Part shown: in pieces, positions 14,761 through 24,261 of the stretch | How the letters are laid out: each line of letters begins with the position of its first letter | Position numbering within the stretch: position 1 is the first letter of the stretch | Source: Alphaproteobacteria bacterium | Lineage (GTDB): Bacteria; Pseudomonadota; Alphaproteobacteria; Micropepsales; Micropepsaceae | Length of the DNA: 64,000 bases | Assembly: GCA_947474645.1 (NCBI GenBank) | Contig: CANJJD010000008.1 | Location: 1 to 64,000, forward strand | Direction of reading: 5' to 3' | The notes under the pieces: model-generated | The model's database searches: none | What the model was told of the DNA's origin: nothing | The model's input: only the letters and a program-made list of their open reading frames with translations | Made by a program: the position numbers and the translations under genes

Positions 14761-16821
14761 TTAGCGCCCCTCTAACCGCCAGGCCAACAGCAGCGCACCC
14801 ACGATCAGCAGCAGCGCCAGCCATTGCGGCAACAGCTTTTCCTGTTCCAGCGCGATGACGCGATAGGCGCCGTTGCTGCGCAGGCCTATCCAGTTGGTGC
14901 CGCTGGCCGTATCGCCCGCATCCACCCGGCGGATTTCCGGCACGCCGTCTTCCAGCCAATGCACACTGCCGCCGCTGGCTCGCGCAACCGGGTTCAAGAC
15001 CTCATCGGTGGCGCGCATGTCGGCCACTTCCTTGGGATTCAGTGGTCCCGCCGCCGCGACGGCCGATAGAATTCCGTCGGTGGCGCGATAAAGACCCAGC
15101 TCGCCGCCCTTGGCTTCGGCGCGCCAGATGCCGGGCTCGGCCTTGGCCAGCGGCAGGCTCATGCTCTTGCCCGACGGCATGGTCAGGGTCACGGCGGGAG
15201 TCTGGGCCGCCATGGTGCGGCGGGTGATTTGCACCTTGTCGCCCACGATGGTGGCCGACAGCATTTCCGATTCCAGTTCCGGCTCTTTCATCAGCCAGTG
15301 CGCCAGGCGGCGCAGCAGTTCGGCCTGCGGCCCGCCGCCTTCAAAGCCGCGCGCCCACAGCCAGGTCTGGTCGCTCATCAGTTCGGCGATGCGGCCCTTG
15401 CCGACGCGGTCGAGCACCAGCAGCGGCTGGCCGGCGCCGCCCGCCATCACCGTCTGGCCGGCGACCTTGTTGGCGCCGATCAGCCGGAACCAGCGGCCCC
15501 AGGTGGCGGCGCTCTTGTCCTGGTTGCGGCCCGGCAATTCGCGGGTCACCGGATGGGCCATGCCGTCCGCTGTCACCACCGGCCGGAAGGCCCCCGTGAT
15601 GACCTGGCCGGTGGGCTGCACCGGCAGCACCTGGCTCAGCGGCGTGCGATAGATGCTTTCAGGCCCGGCGAATTCGGGGCCCGACGAAATCAGCAGCGCC
15701 CCGCCGTCCTGGACGTAGGACGCCAGGTTCTGGAAATAGGCCAGCGGCAGCACGCCGCGCTCGCGGTAGCGGTCGAACACCACAAGATCGAACGAGCCCA
15801 GCTTTTCCTGGAACAGCTCGCGCGAGGGAAAGGCGATCAACGACAATTCATTGATCGGTGTGGAATCCTGCTTGTCCGGCGGACGCAGGATGGTGAAGTG
15901 AATCAGGTCCACCGACGGATCGGCCTTCAAAAGATTGCGCCACACCCGCTCGCCGGCATGGGGCTCGCCCGACACCAGCAAGACGCGCAGCCGATCGCGG
16001 ATCCCAGACACGGTCACCACGGCGCGGTTGTTCTGCATGGTCAGTTCGGCGGGGCCGGAGCCGGCCGACAGTTCGACCAGATTCTCGCCTTCATGCGCCA
16101 CCGGCACCTTGATGTCGGTATCCTTGCCCACCGGCACCAGGCGCGAGCCGAAGGGCTTGCCGTCGATATGGATGTCCATCACCGCGCTGGCCTCGCCGCT
16201 GCCGCCCAGATCGTCCACCCGCAAACGGATGGTGGCGGTCTGGCCGACAATGGCAAAGCGCGCCGCATTGGCGACGGTGAGCTTGCGGTCGCGCTCGCCG
16301 CGCTTGCCCGCCACAAGCACTTGCAGCGGCGCCTTCAGGCTGGCGCTTTGCGGCGGCGGCACGTCTGCCACCTGGCCGTCTGTGATCAGGATGGCGCCGG
16401 CCACGCGGCCCTGCGGCACGTCCGCCAGCGCCGCGTTCAGGGCGGCGAAAGCCTGGGTGCCGTTATTCTCGCCGGTGGCGGTGGTGGTGACGGAGGTTTC
16501 GCGCACCACCAGGCCGGGCTGCTGCGCCAGCAGGCGCTTGATCTGCGCCCGCGTGGCTTCCGCCTGTGCGGCGCGCTTGCCCAGGCTCATGCTTTGCGAG
16601 CGGTCGGTGACGATCACCGCCACATCGGGCAGGGGGCTGCGCTTTTCCTTGACCAGCAGCGGCCCCGCCAGGGCGAAGATCAACACGGCAAAGGCCAGGC
16701 CGCGCGCCCAGGCGCCGCGCACGTGCATGTAAAAAGCGTAAGCCGTCAGCAGCAGCGCCACCACCGCCAGCGCGGTCAGCAAGGACACCGGGATGATGGG
16801 CGCGAACGCCAGCCGGGTCAT
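14761..16821 (-). CDS. membrane-anchored VWA-like protein of a MoxR/DUF58/DUF4159 cluster
   Basis: 686 residues. The N-terminus has two membrane segments (about 8-28 and 37-58). A von Willebrand A-like domain follows, with the MIDAS-type start VAVIVTDRSQSMSLGK near residue 66-81 and LITDGQVADVPP near 150. The middle contains a glutamine-amidotransferase-like stretch (FDLVVFDRYRERGVLP, YVQDGGALLISSGPEF), and a C-terminal membrane segment sits at about 660-680. Such proteins sit in the inner membrane with the N-terminal part similar to BatA/BatB and are thought to work with MoxR ATPases in assembly or stress tasks. The start overlaps the upstream DUF4159 gene by four bases (ATGA), so it is the last gene of the operon. 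Confidence 0.75.
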   Translation of the reverse strand: MTRLAFAPIIPVSLLTALAVVALLLTAYAFYMHVRGAWARGLAFAVLIFALAGPLLVKEKRSPLPDVAVIVTDRSQSMSLGKRAAQAEATRAQIKRLLAQQPGLVVRETSVTTTATGENNGTQAFAALNAALADVPQGRVAGAILITDGQVADVPPPQSASLKAPLQVLVAGKRGERDRKLTVANAARFAIVGQTATIRLRVDDLGGSGEASAVMDIHIDGKPFGSRLVPVGKDTDIKVPVAHEGENLVELSAGSGPAELTMQNNRAVVTVSGIRDRLRVLLVSGEPHAGERVWRNLLKADPSVDLIHFTILRPPDKQDSTPINELSLIAFPSRELFQEKLGSFDLVVFDRYRERGVLPLAYFQNLASYVQDGGALLISSGPEFAGPESIYRTPLSQVLPVQPTGQVITGAFRPVVTADGMAHPVTRELPGRNQDKSAATWGRWFRLIGANKVAGQTVMAGGAGQPLLVLDRVGKGRIAELMSDQTWLWARGFEGGGPQAELLRRLAHWLMKEPELESEMLSATIVGDKVQITRRTMAAQTPAVTLTMPSGKSMSLPLAKAEPGIWRAEAKGGELGLYRATDGILSAVAAAGPLNPKEVADMRATDEVLNPVARASGGSVHWLEDGVPEIRRVDAGDTASGTNWIGLRSNGAYRVIALEQEKLLPQWLALLLIVGALLLAWRLEGR

Positions 16822-19514
16822 CGCTCATTCCCCAGGCGCTGCAGCAGCGCGGGCGCATGCACCATGTCGGTCTTGTAGTTGCCCGTCAGGGCATACATCA
16901 CCAGGTTGATGCCGAAGCGGAAGGCCATCTCGCGCTGGATCTCGCCGCCCGGCGACGGCGTGGTCTGGAAATGGCCACTGGCATCCACCGCCCAGGCGCT
17001 AGCCCAGTCATTGCCGCCGATGATCACCGGCGACACGCCATCGCCGCCGCGGGCCGGCGGGGCGCCGTTCTTGGGCGCGGGCGGCAAGGCTTCCACCCAC
17101 AACCTGCCGCCGGTCCAGCGGCCGGGAAAGTCGCGCAGGATGTAGAACGCCTTGCTCAGCACATGATCGGCCGGCGCCTGTTCCAGCGGCGGAAGATCAA
17201 GGCCGCCGGTCAGCCGCCGCAAGGTCTGTTCGCCGGGCGAAGCGGGCCCGCGCACCGCGCCCAGGGTGAGGTCGCGGGTATCGAACAGGATGGTGCCGCC
17301 ATTCCTTATATACTCACCCACGCGCGACAGCGCCTTGGGCGACAGCGATTTCTGGCGCGGGTCCATCGGCCAGTAGAGCAGGGGATAAAGCGAAAGGTCG
17401 TCGCGCTCCGGGTCCAGGCCCAGGGGCTCCATCGGCTCATAAGAAGTGCGCGCCCGCAGCGCGAGCCCCAGGCCGGTCAGGCCCTGCAAGCTGGTGGTGT
17501 CCACGTCGGACAGTCCGGTCTTCACATAAGCCAGCCGCGTATCCAGCGCCGCCTCCATGTTGGTGGCTTCATCGGCGCGGGCATGCGGCGCGAACAACAT
17601 GAACACCACTGCCACGCCGATCCATTTCAGCTTGCGCGGGGTGAAGCCGCGCAGCCACAGCGACACGATGCAATCCAGCAAGAGCAGCAGCATGGCGGCG
17701 GCCAGCAGATACGGCTCCAATGCGCGGGCATGGGTGTTGCCGTAGGCCTGGTCGCCATCGGTCAGCGGCGACAGGTGATCGCCCGCATGCATCACATTGA
17801 GGGCGCTTTCCACTTCATGCGCGCCATACAGGCCCGGCGGATGGCGGGACGAGACGCGCGCCTTGGAAAAATCGCGCGCGGGCAGCGGCGTCACATCCGG
17901 CGTGGGCGGCATGGCGCGGCCGAAGCCGTCCAGCAGCGACACCGGCGGCAAAGTGGTCAGGCCCGCCAGCTCGCGCGCCGGGGTTCCGGCCGATAGCGCC
18001 AGCAGCCGCTTGAGCATCTCCACATAAAGGCCCGACAGCGGCAGTGACGACCAGCCGGGGCTGGCGGCGGTGTGGAACAGCACGATCCAGCCCGAGCCCA
18101 TCGCCTGGGCAGTGATCAGCGGCGTGCCGTCGCTGAGCTGCGCCCAGGTGCGGTCGGAAAGTTCGGCCGACGGCTCGGCCAGGATCTGGCGCGACACCGT
18201 CACTTCGGAAGCGATCTCCAGCCCGTTGAAAGGACTGAGCGGGCCGAACGCCGCCAGATGCTGGGGCGCGCTCCATGCCATGGCGCTGCCCAGGTAACGG
18301 CCGCCGGCGCGCAGCCGCACCGGCACCAATTCGTCGCTGCCGCGCGTCATGCGATCGCCGGCAAATCGGATCAAGACGCCGCCCTTGCTCACAAAATCCT
18401 TCACCTTGGGAATGTCGGCGGCGGAAATCTTCGCCACGTCCGCCAGCAGCAGGACGGACACGTGGCGGTCGATCAGCCCGGCCACCCCGCCCTTGGCGAT
18501 CTCGGCATAGGGCGACAGCGCCCGTTCCAGGTAATAGACGTCGGACAGCAAGGGCTGACCTTCGCCGCTGGCATTTTCCGACACGATGCCGGCGCTGCGC
18601 TGGGCGGCGCCCCGGTCCAGCAACTGCACCGACCCGGCGCTGTCTTCGCCGGTGATCGCCAGCCGGGTGGTGGCGTTGCGCACTTCCATGGGCAAGGCGA
18701 TATGGCCGCGGGCGGTGATGTCGCCGCGCTTGAAATGCAGGCGCGTGGCGGCCAGCGTCTCGCCGCGCGCGCCGATGGCGCCGGCTTCCACGTCCAGCGG
18801 CGCGCCCGCGCGGGCGCGGGTGGCGGTGACGGCAAAGCCCGACGCATCGCGCGTCACCGGCAGCAGGCCCAGCGGCAGGCGCTGGGGCCCGAACACGGAG
18901 GCGCCGCCATAGCGCTTGAAGGCATCGCGAAGAATTTTGCTCTTGCCGTCCTCGATGCCGTCGCTCAGCCAGTAAAGCGCCGGCGCGGCGGAAAAGCTCA
19001 ACCGGCCCAGCGCGGCGGCGGCGGCGGCGCGGTCGCCCGGCCAGGACATGGGCTTCAGTTCCTTGGCCAGCCGCGCGGCTTCGCCCTGGTTCAGCAAGCC
19101 GGTGGGAATGGCGCCCGCAGTGGGAATGATGGCGACGGGCCGGCCTTCCGCGCTGTGCAGCAGGTCGGCGATCAATTCCTGGCGCGCGTCCCAGCCGCGC
19201 GCGGCGGTCCAGCCATTGTCCACCACCAGCACCAAGGGGCCCGTCGCCGCCAGCTTGGGGCTGCGGCCCAGCAGCGGATCGGCCAAAGCAAGAATCAGCA
19301 GCGCCGCCGCGAGCAGCCGCAGCAGCAGCAGCCACCAGGGCGTTGCTGCCGGGGCCTGTTCTTCATCTTCCAGCCCGCGCAGCAGGCGCAGCGGCGGAAA
19401 CAAGGTGCGGCGGGGCAAGGGCGGGGTGACGCGCAGCAGCCACCACAGCACGGGCAGCACAAGCAGCGCCGCCAGGATCAGGGGCGTGCCAAAACTGATG
19501 GGAAAGCCAAACAC
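16818..19514 (-). CDS. BatA-like/DUF4159 membrane protein
   Basis: 898 residues. The N-terminus carries the BatA-type region: two membrane helices (about 7-27 and 60-80) with LPRRTLFPPLRLLRGLEDEE between them, followed by a VWA-like part. A central amidotransferase-like region (VLIRFAGDRM; KGGVLI) is followed by a membrane segment near 610-635. The C-terminal DUF4159 domain (about 660-890) includes YPLLYWPMDPRQKSLSPKAL, NGGTILFDTRD and FGINLVMYALTGNYKTD. Biochemical function is unknown. The family is almost always encoded with DUF58 and MoxR genes, as here. Three bases separate it from the DUF58 stop. Confidence 0.85.
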   Translation of the reverse strand: MFGFPISFGTPLILAALLVLPVLWWLLRVTPPLPRRTLFPPLRLLRGLEDEEQAPAATPWWLLLLRLLAAALLILALADPLLGRSPKLAATGPLVLVVDNGWTAARGWDARQELIADLLHSAEGRPVAIIPTAGAIPTGLLNQGEAARLAKELKPMSWPGDRAAAAAALGRLSFSAAPALYWLSDGIEDGKSKILRDAFKRYGGASVFGPQRLPLGLLPVTRDASGFAVTATRARAGAPLDVEAGAIGARGETLAATRLHFKRGDITARGHIALPMEVRNATTRLAITGEDSAGSVQLLDRGAAQRSAGIVSENASGEGQPLLSDVYYLERALSPYAEIAKGGVAGLIDRHVSVLLLADVAKISAADIPKVKDFVSKGGVLIRFAGDRMTRGSDELVPVRLRAGGRYLGSAMAWSAPQHLAAFGPLSPFNGLEIASEVTVSRQILAEPSAELSDRTWAQLSDGTPLITAQAMGSGWIVLFHTAASPGWSSLPLSGLYVEMLKRLLALSAGTPARELAGLTTLPPVSLLDGFGRAMPPTPDVTPLPARDFSKARVSSRHPPGLYGAHEVESALNVMHAGDHLSPLTDGDQAYGNTHARALEPYLLAAAMLLLLLDCIVSLWLRGFTPRKLKWIGVAVVFMLFAPHARADEATNMEAALDTRLAYVKTGLSDVDTTSLQGLTGLGLALRARTSYEPMEPLGLDPERDDLSLYPLLYWPMDPRQKSLSPKALSRVGEYIRNGGTILFDTRDLTLGAVRGPASPGEQTLRRLTGGLDLPPLEQAPADHVLSKAFYILRDFPGRWTGGRLWVEALPPAPKNGAPPARGGDGVSPVIIGGNDWASAWAVDASGHFQTTPSPGGEIQREMAFRFGINLVMYALTGNYKTDMVHAPALLQRLGNER

Positions 19515-19517
19515 CTG

Positions 19518-20369
19518 TTACGCGCCGCCGATGGCGGCATGAAGGGCGATCAGCGAGCCTTGCGGCGCATGATCGGTGCGATGAACCGTGCAGGTCCAGC
19601 CCAGGCGCGCGGCCTGCCGCGCCACTTCCTCGCCATGGGCGGTGAAGCGGGCGCGATAGGGTGCGCGCACCCGCTCGGCGCGGCCGAAGACTTCGTCCTG
19701 TTCGCCGCGCGGCGATTCAAAACGGGTGCGCCCGGAATAGGGAAAATCTTCCTCGGCCGGATCAATGATGCGCACCAGATGGCCGGCGACGCCCTTCTGC
19801 GACAGCCGCTTCATGTTTTCGAACACGCCTTCGTCCAGGAAGTCGCTGAACCATACCAACTGGTTGCCGCGGGCGAATTGCGTCTGCGGCGGCAGCGCCT
19901 GGCTGGTATGGGTGAACATGGCGCGGCCCATGCGGGTCAGCGCCAGGCGCGAGGCGGCGGGCGCGCCTTCCATGCCGGTGAAGCCGACGCGCTCGCCGCC
20001 GCGCACCAACAGCGATGCCAGCGCCAGCAGCAAAAGATCGGCGCGGGCGCGCTTGGAGGTCGCGCCCGACTTGAAGCTCATATTCTCGGATGCATCGCGC
20101 CAGAACCACACGGTCTGGGCGGCTTCCCATTCGCGCTCGCGCACATAGATATGCTGGGACTTGGCGGACTGGCGCCAGTCAATGGCGGAGGAGGAATCGG
20201 GACTGGCATAACGGCGGAACTGCCAGAAGCTCTCGCCCATGCCGGCGCGGCGGCGGCCATGCACGCCCAGGCTGACCGACGCCGCCAGGTGATCGGCCTG
20301 CACCATCAGCGGCGGCAGCCCGGCGGACAGGCCATCGGCTTCATGCTGAAGCGTGGAGAATTGGCTCAA
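19518..20369 (-). CDS. DUF58 domain protein
   Basis: 283 residues with the DUF58 core: GESFWQFRRYASPDSSSAID followed by WRQSAKSQHIYVREREWE (about 45-82), then the VWA-like beta strand TVWFWRDASENMSF, LLLLALASLLVRGGERVGFT, and LVWFSDFLDEGVFENM. DUF58 proteins accompany MoxR ATPases and are presumed substrates or adaptors of the chaperone. There is no membrane segment. The start lies 12 bases after the moxR stop. Confidence 0.9.
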   Translation of the reverse strand: MSQFSTLQHEADGLSAGLPPLMVQADHLAASVSLGVHGRRRAGMGESFWQFRRYASPDSSSAIDWRQSAKSQHIYVREREWEAAQTVWFWRDASENMSFKSGATSKRARADLLLLALASLLVRGGERVGFTGMEGAPAASRLALTRMGRAMFTHTSQALPPQTQFARGNQLVWFSDFLDEGVFENMKRLSQKGVAGHLVRIIDPAEEDFPYSGRTRFESPRGEQDEVFGRAERVRAPYRARFTAHGEEVARQAARLGWTCTVHRTDHAPQGSLIALHAAIGGA

Positions 20370-20381
20370 AGAGAAGTCACC

Positions 20382-21383
20382 TTAAAAGAGGCTGGCACAG
20401 AGCCGTTCGATAACCCCTGCCGTGGTCGCGCCTTCCGCGCGGGCCGAGAAGTTCAGCGCCATGCGATGGCGCAGCACAGGTCCGGCCAGCGCCACCACAT
20501 CGTCGGTAGAAGGCGCAAGCCGCCCATCCAGCAGCGCGCGAGCGCGCACCGCCAGCATCAGGGCCTGGCTGGCGCGGGGGCCGGGCCCCCAGGCGATCTG
20601 GGCCTGCACGCCGCTGGTATGATCGGAATCGGGACGGGCGGCGCGCACCAGGGACAGAATGGCTTCCATCACCTGTTCGCCCACCGGAATGCGGCGCACC
20701 AGGGTCTGCGCTTCCAGAAGATCGTCGGCGTCGCAGACCTTGGAGGCGGATTTCTCCTCGCCCATGGTGGTGGCCAGCAGCATGCGGCGCTCAGCCTCCA
20801 GGCCGGGATAGCCGACATCGATCTGCAGCAGGAAACGGTCGAGCTGGGCTTCGGGCAACGGATAGGTGCCTTCCTGCTCCAGCGGGTTCTGGGTGGCCAG
20901 CACATGGAACAGGCGCGGCAGGTCGTGGCGGGCGCCCGCCACGGTGACATGCTTTTCCTGCATCGCCTGCAGCAGCGCCGACTGGGTGCGGGGGGAGGCG
21001 CGGTTGATTTCGTCGGCCATTAGAAGCTGGGTGAATACCGGCCCCTTGATGAATCGGAAGGCGCGTTCGCCGCTGATGGATTCTTCCATCACTTCGGAAC
21101 CGGTAATGTCGGCGGGCATCAGGTCGGGGGTGAACTGCACCCGCCCGGCATCCAGCCCCATCACGATCCCCAAGGTTTCCACCAGCTTGGTCTTGGCCAG
21201 GCCCGGCACGCCGATCAGCAAGCCATGGCCGCCGGCCAAGAGGGTCACCAGGGTCTGCTCGATCACTTCGTCCTGGCCGAAGATCACGGCATTGAGGCCG
21301 GCGCGCACCTTGGCGAAGGTTTCGGCGGAGGCAGACAGCCGCTTGGAGGCTTCGCGCTCGTCCGGAATGTCCACCTTGTTCAT
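20382..21383 (-). CDS. MoxR-family AAA+ ATPase
   Basis: 333 residues. Walker A is GVPGLAKTKL near residue 60, Walker B is LLMADEINRASPRTQ near 122, sensor 1 is VLATQNPLEQEGTYPLPEAQ near 160, and the arginine finger/lid region follows to FSARAEGATTAGVIERL. MoxR proteins are chaperone-like ATPases acting with DUF58 and VWA partners, encoded here immediately downstream on the same strand. First gene of a four-gene block. A 154-base divergent spacer to the Nudix gene should contain its promoter. Confidence 0.93.
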   Translation of the reverse strand: MNKVDIPDEREASKRLSASAETFAKVRAGLNAVIFGQDEVIEQTLVTLLAGGHGLLIGVPGLAKTKLVETLGIVMGLDAGRVQFTPDLMPADITGSEVMEESISGERAFRFIKGPVFTQLLMADEINRASPRTQSALLQAMQEKHVTVAGARHDLPRLFHVLATQNPLEQEGTYPLPEAQLDRFLLQIDVGYPGLEAERRMLLATTMGEEKSASKVCDADDLLEAQTLVRRIPVGEQVMEAILSLVRAARPDSDHTSGVQAQIAWGPGPRASQALMLAVRARALLDGRLAPSTDDVVALAGPVLRHRMALNFSARAEGATTAGVIERLCASLF

Positions 21384-21537
21384 GCGGGGCCTGATGTTGG
21401 GCTGGGGTGCGCGGTCAGCGATTGACCGTTATGTTGCACCGTGGGGCGTGAAGCACGCAACCCCTGAATGTCCTTAATATACAAGAGAAATATGCGAATT
21501 ATGGCGTCATAACGGCAATGGAAAAACTGGAACCCGC

Positions 21538-22152
21538 ATGAGCCTGCTGGAGCGGTTGCGCGGCCATCTTCTGCAACAGTTGCCGGACATCACCGGGCAT
21601 GAAGACTACGACATGCTCGCGCGGCCGCCCGAGTTCGGCGCGGCCAGGGCGGCGGTGCTGCTGCCGCTGGTGAAACGCCAAGAGGGGCCGGCGCTGCTCT
21701 TCACCCGCCGCACCGACAGCCTGGCGCGCCACAGCGGGCAGGTGAGCTTTCCCGGCGGCCGCTGCGAGGACTGCGATGAGTCGCCAGTCCAGACGGCATT
21801 GCGCGAGACGTTCGAGGAAACCGGCATCGCGCCGTCCTTTGTCAGCATGGCCGGGTACCTGGACCGCTATCTCACCGGCACCGGCTTCGACATCCAGCCG
21901 GTGGTGGGGGTGCTGGCCGATGGCTTTGGCCTGGTGCCCGACCCGCGCGAGGTGGCGGACATCTTCGAAGTGCCGCTGGCCTTTCTGTGCGATCCCGCCA
22001 ACCGGCGGCGGGAAAGCCGCGAGATCGGCGGCGTGGCGCGCCGCTTTTACGCCTTCACCTACAAGGACCATGAAATCTGGGGCGCCACGGCTGCGATCAT
22101 CGTCAACCTGGCCCAGCGTTTGGATGGTATAAGCCTGAATCATGAGGATTGA
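21538..22152 (+). CDS. CoA pyrophosphatase-like Nudix hydrolase
   Basis: 204 residues. The UPF0035/CoA-specific signature is present: LLFTRRTDSLARHSGQVSFP then GGRCEDCDESPVQTALRETF and EETGI, covering the Nudix box GRCEDCDE...RETFEETGI. YcdB/NudL-like enzymes hydrolyse CoA and CoA derivatives to 3'-phospho-ADP and phosphopantetheine. The stop overlaps the next gene by 11 bases. A Nudix gene directly upstream of a CCA-adding enzyme is a recurring arrangement in alphaproteobacteria. Confidence 0.9.
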   Translation: MSLLERLRGHLLQQLPDITGHEDYDMLARPPEFGAARAAVLLPLVKRQEGPALLFTRRTDSLARHSGQVSFPGGRCEDCDESPVQTALRETFEETGIAPSFVSMAGYLDRYLTGTGFDIQPVVGVLADGFGLVPDPREVADIFEVPLAFLCDPANRRRESREIGGVARRFYAFTYKDHEIWGATAAIIVNLAQRLDGISLNHED

Positions 22153-23374
22153 TCCCACGCAACACGGCTGGATGACCGCGCCGGAAACGGTGGCGGTGAT
22201 GGCGGCGCTGGGCGAGGCGCGCTTTGTCGGCGGCGCCGTGCGCAACGCCCTGCTGGGCGCCAGCGTGGTGGACATCGACATCGCCGTGCCCATGCCGCCC
22301 AGCGAAAGCCTGGCGCGGCTGAAGGCGCGCGGCATCAAGGTGGTGGAGACGGGCATCGAGCACGGCACCGTCACCGCCATTTCCGGCACCCATGCTTTTG
22401 AGATCACCTCGCTGCGCCGCGACGTGGAGACCGATGGCCGTCATGCCACCGTCGCCTTCACCGATGACTGGGCCGAGGATGCGGCGCGGCGCGATTTCAC
22501 CATCAACGCGCTTTACGCGGCGGCGAATGGCGAGATCTTCGATTACGCCACCGGGGTGGAAGACCTGATCGCCGGCAAGGTGCGCTTCATGGGCGATGCG
22601 CGCACCCGCATCGCCGAAGACTATCTGCGCGTGCTGCGGCTGTTCCGTTTCCATGCCTGGTACGGCAAGGGCGAAATTGACGCCGAAGGCCTGCGCGCCG
22701 CCGCCGAAGCCAAGGACAAGCTCAAGACCCTGTCGGCGGAGCGGGTGGCCAAGGAATTGCTGCGCCTGCTGGAAGCGGGCAACCCCGCGCCGGTGCTGCG
22801 GGTGATGGCGGCCACCGGCATCCTGCCCGAGCTGCTGCCCGGCGCTTTGTCGCTGCCGCGGCTGGAGCGGCTGGCGGAAATCGATGCCGACAATCTGTTC
22901 CCGCGCGATGCGGTACTGCGCCTGGCGGCGCTGCTGCCCGACGGCGAGGGCGGCAACGAGGCGGCCCATGCTGCCGCCGATGCCCTGAAACTTTCCAACG
23001 CCGACCGCACAAGGCTGGAACAGGCGCTGAGCGGCGAAAAGATTCCGGCCCAGCTTGCGGCGCGGGATGCGCGGCGGCTGCTCTACCGGATCGGCGTGGC
23101 GCGCTTCAAGGACAAGGTTTTGCTGCATTGGGCTAGCGCACCGGCGGGCCGCGCCGGCGCCTGGCGCATGCTGCTGGAAATGGCCGACAACTGGCAGCGG
23201 CCGCGCTTTCCCCTCACCGGGCGCGACGTGATGCTGGCGGGAGTGCCCGAAGGCCCCGATGTCGGGCGCGTGCTGGCGCGCGTCGAAGACTGGTGGGTGG
23301 GCGGGGATTTCGCCGCCGATGAAGGCGCCTGCCGCGACCAGCTCAAAGCCGTGATGGACAAGGATCGCGCGTGA
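22142..23374 (+). CDS. cca: CCA tRNA nucleotidyltransferase / poly(A) polymerase family
   Basis: 410 residues. The class II nucleotidyltransferase head is clear: FVGGAVRNALLG near residue 28, the catalytic DIDIAVP near 44, and the flexible-loop/basic motif ARRDFTINALY near 120. RIAEDYLRVLRLFRFHAWYG follows near 158-177. It adds or repairs the 3'-CCA of tRNAs using CTP and ATP. It could alternatively be a poly(A) polymerase, since these paralogues cannot be told apart by eye. It overlaps the upstream Nudix frame by 11 bases and the downstream phosphatase by 4 (GTGA), suggesting coupled translation. Confidence 0.88.
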   Translation: MRIDPTQHGWMTAPETVAVMAALGEARFVGGAVRNALLGASVVDIDIAVPMPPSESLARLKARGIKVVETGIEHGTVTAISGTHAFEITSLRRDVETDGRHATVAFTDDWAEDAARRDFTINALYAAANGEIFDYATGVEDLIAGKVRFMGDARTRIAEDYLRVLRLFRFHAWYGKGEIDAEGLRAAAEAKDKLKTLSAERVAKELLRLLEAGNPAPVLRVMAATGILPELLPGALSLPRLERLAEIDADNLFPRDAVLRLAALLPDGEGGNEAAHAAADALKLSNADRTRLEQALSGEKIPAQLAARDARRLLYRIGVARFKDKVLLHWASAPAGRAGAWRMLLEMADNWQRPRFPLTGRDVMLAGVPEGPDVGRVLARVEDWWVGGDFAADEGACRDQLKAVMDKDRA

Positions 23375-24210
23375 AGCTGCTGGATTCGCTGTCGCTGCCC
23401 GGCGATCCCGCCAAGCCCAATGAAGATGCGTTCGGCCATGAGACGAGCGCGGCGGTGGTGATTGACGGCGCCACGCCGTTGGGCAGCAGCCTGATGCCGG
23501 GCCCCAGCGATGCCGCCTGGATCGCCCAGTTCGGCGCGCGCCGGCTGATGGCGCATCTGCGGGACGGCGATGGCGGGCGCAAGGCGTTGCGCGCCACTTT
23601 GGCCGATACCCAGAAAAGCTTTGAAGCGCTGCGCCGCCATGAACCCGAAGAGATGTGGCAGACCCCTTGCGGCTCCATGATGCTGGCGGTGGCGGGTGAG
23701 AGCAGCGTGGAGTTCCTGTGGTTCGGCGATTGCGCCGCGCTGGTCAAACAGGGCGATGCGGCGGTCACGGTGATCGGCGAGAGTTTCGACAAGCGCGCCG
23801 ACGAAGCCGCGCGGGCGCGCGAAGTGGGGAAAGAGAAAAATCTTTCACCGGCCTCCGGCCTCAACCGCCCGGAATTCCTGGTCCCGCTGCGCGCCGCCCG
23901 CAACCGCGTCAACAGCGGCAAGTATTGGCTGTTCAGCCCGGACGTGAAGGCGGCGGCACAGGCCTCGCGCCGCGTGGTGAAGGCGGCGCCCGGCAGCGTC
24001 ATCCTGCTGGCCAGCGATGGCTTGCTGGCGCTGGCCTCGGACTATGGCGCCTACAATGCCGACACGCTTATGGCGGCTGCGATCGACAAAGGTCTTGCGG
24101 CGCTGGGCGCGGAGCTGCGCGCCATCGAGGCGGACGATGCCGGCGGCGACAAGTTTCCGCGCTTCAAGAAAAGCGATGATGCGACGGGTTTGTTACTGCG
24201 CTTGCTTTAG
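23371..24210 (+). CDS. PP2C-like serine/threonine phosphatase
   Basis: 279 residues starting at GTG 23371 within the previous stop. PP2C metal-site elements can be seen: NEDAFG near residue 17 with VIDGATPLGSS near 30, VEFLWFGDCAALV near 113 (the G-D-C position), VILLASDGLLALASDYG near 210 and a final SDDATGLLLRLL. The overall pattern is that of metal-dependent phosphatases, though shorter and divergent from canonical PP2C. The target is unknown. It is the third gene of the Nudix-cca-phosphatase unit. Confidence 0.75.
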   Translation: MKLLDSLSLPGDPAKPNEDAFGHETSAAVVIDGATPLGSSLMPGPSDAAWIAQFGARRLMAHLRDGDGGRKALRATLADTQKSFEALRRHEPEEMWQTPCGSMMLAVAGESSVEFLWFGDCAALVKQGDAAVTVIGESFDKRADEAARAREVGKEKNLSPASGLNRPEFLVPLRAARNRVNSGKYWLFSPDVKAAAQASRRVVKAAPGSVILLASDGLLALASDYGAYNADTLMAAAIDKGLAALGAELRAIEADDAGGDKFPRFKKSDDATGLLLRLL

Positions 24211-24261
24211 TCGCGAGGGATTTTGTGGCGCGACGAACTCACGACGCAAAAGACCCGCGGC

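Noticed and set aside
18072-21023. 983-codon plus-strand open frame opposite the DUF4159, DUF58 and moxR genes
   Set aside because: The translation is rich in Gly, Gln, His and Ala with no domain, and the opposite strand has recognisable motifs throughout.
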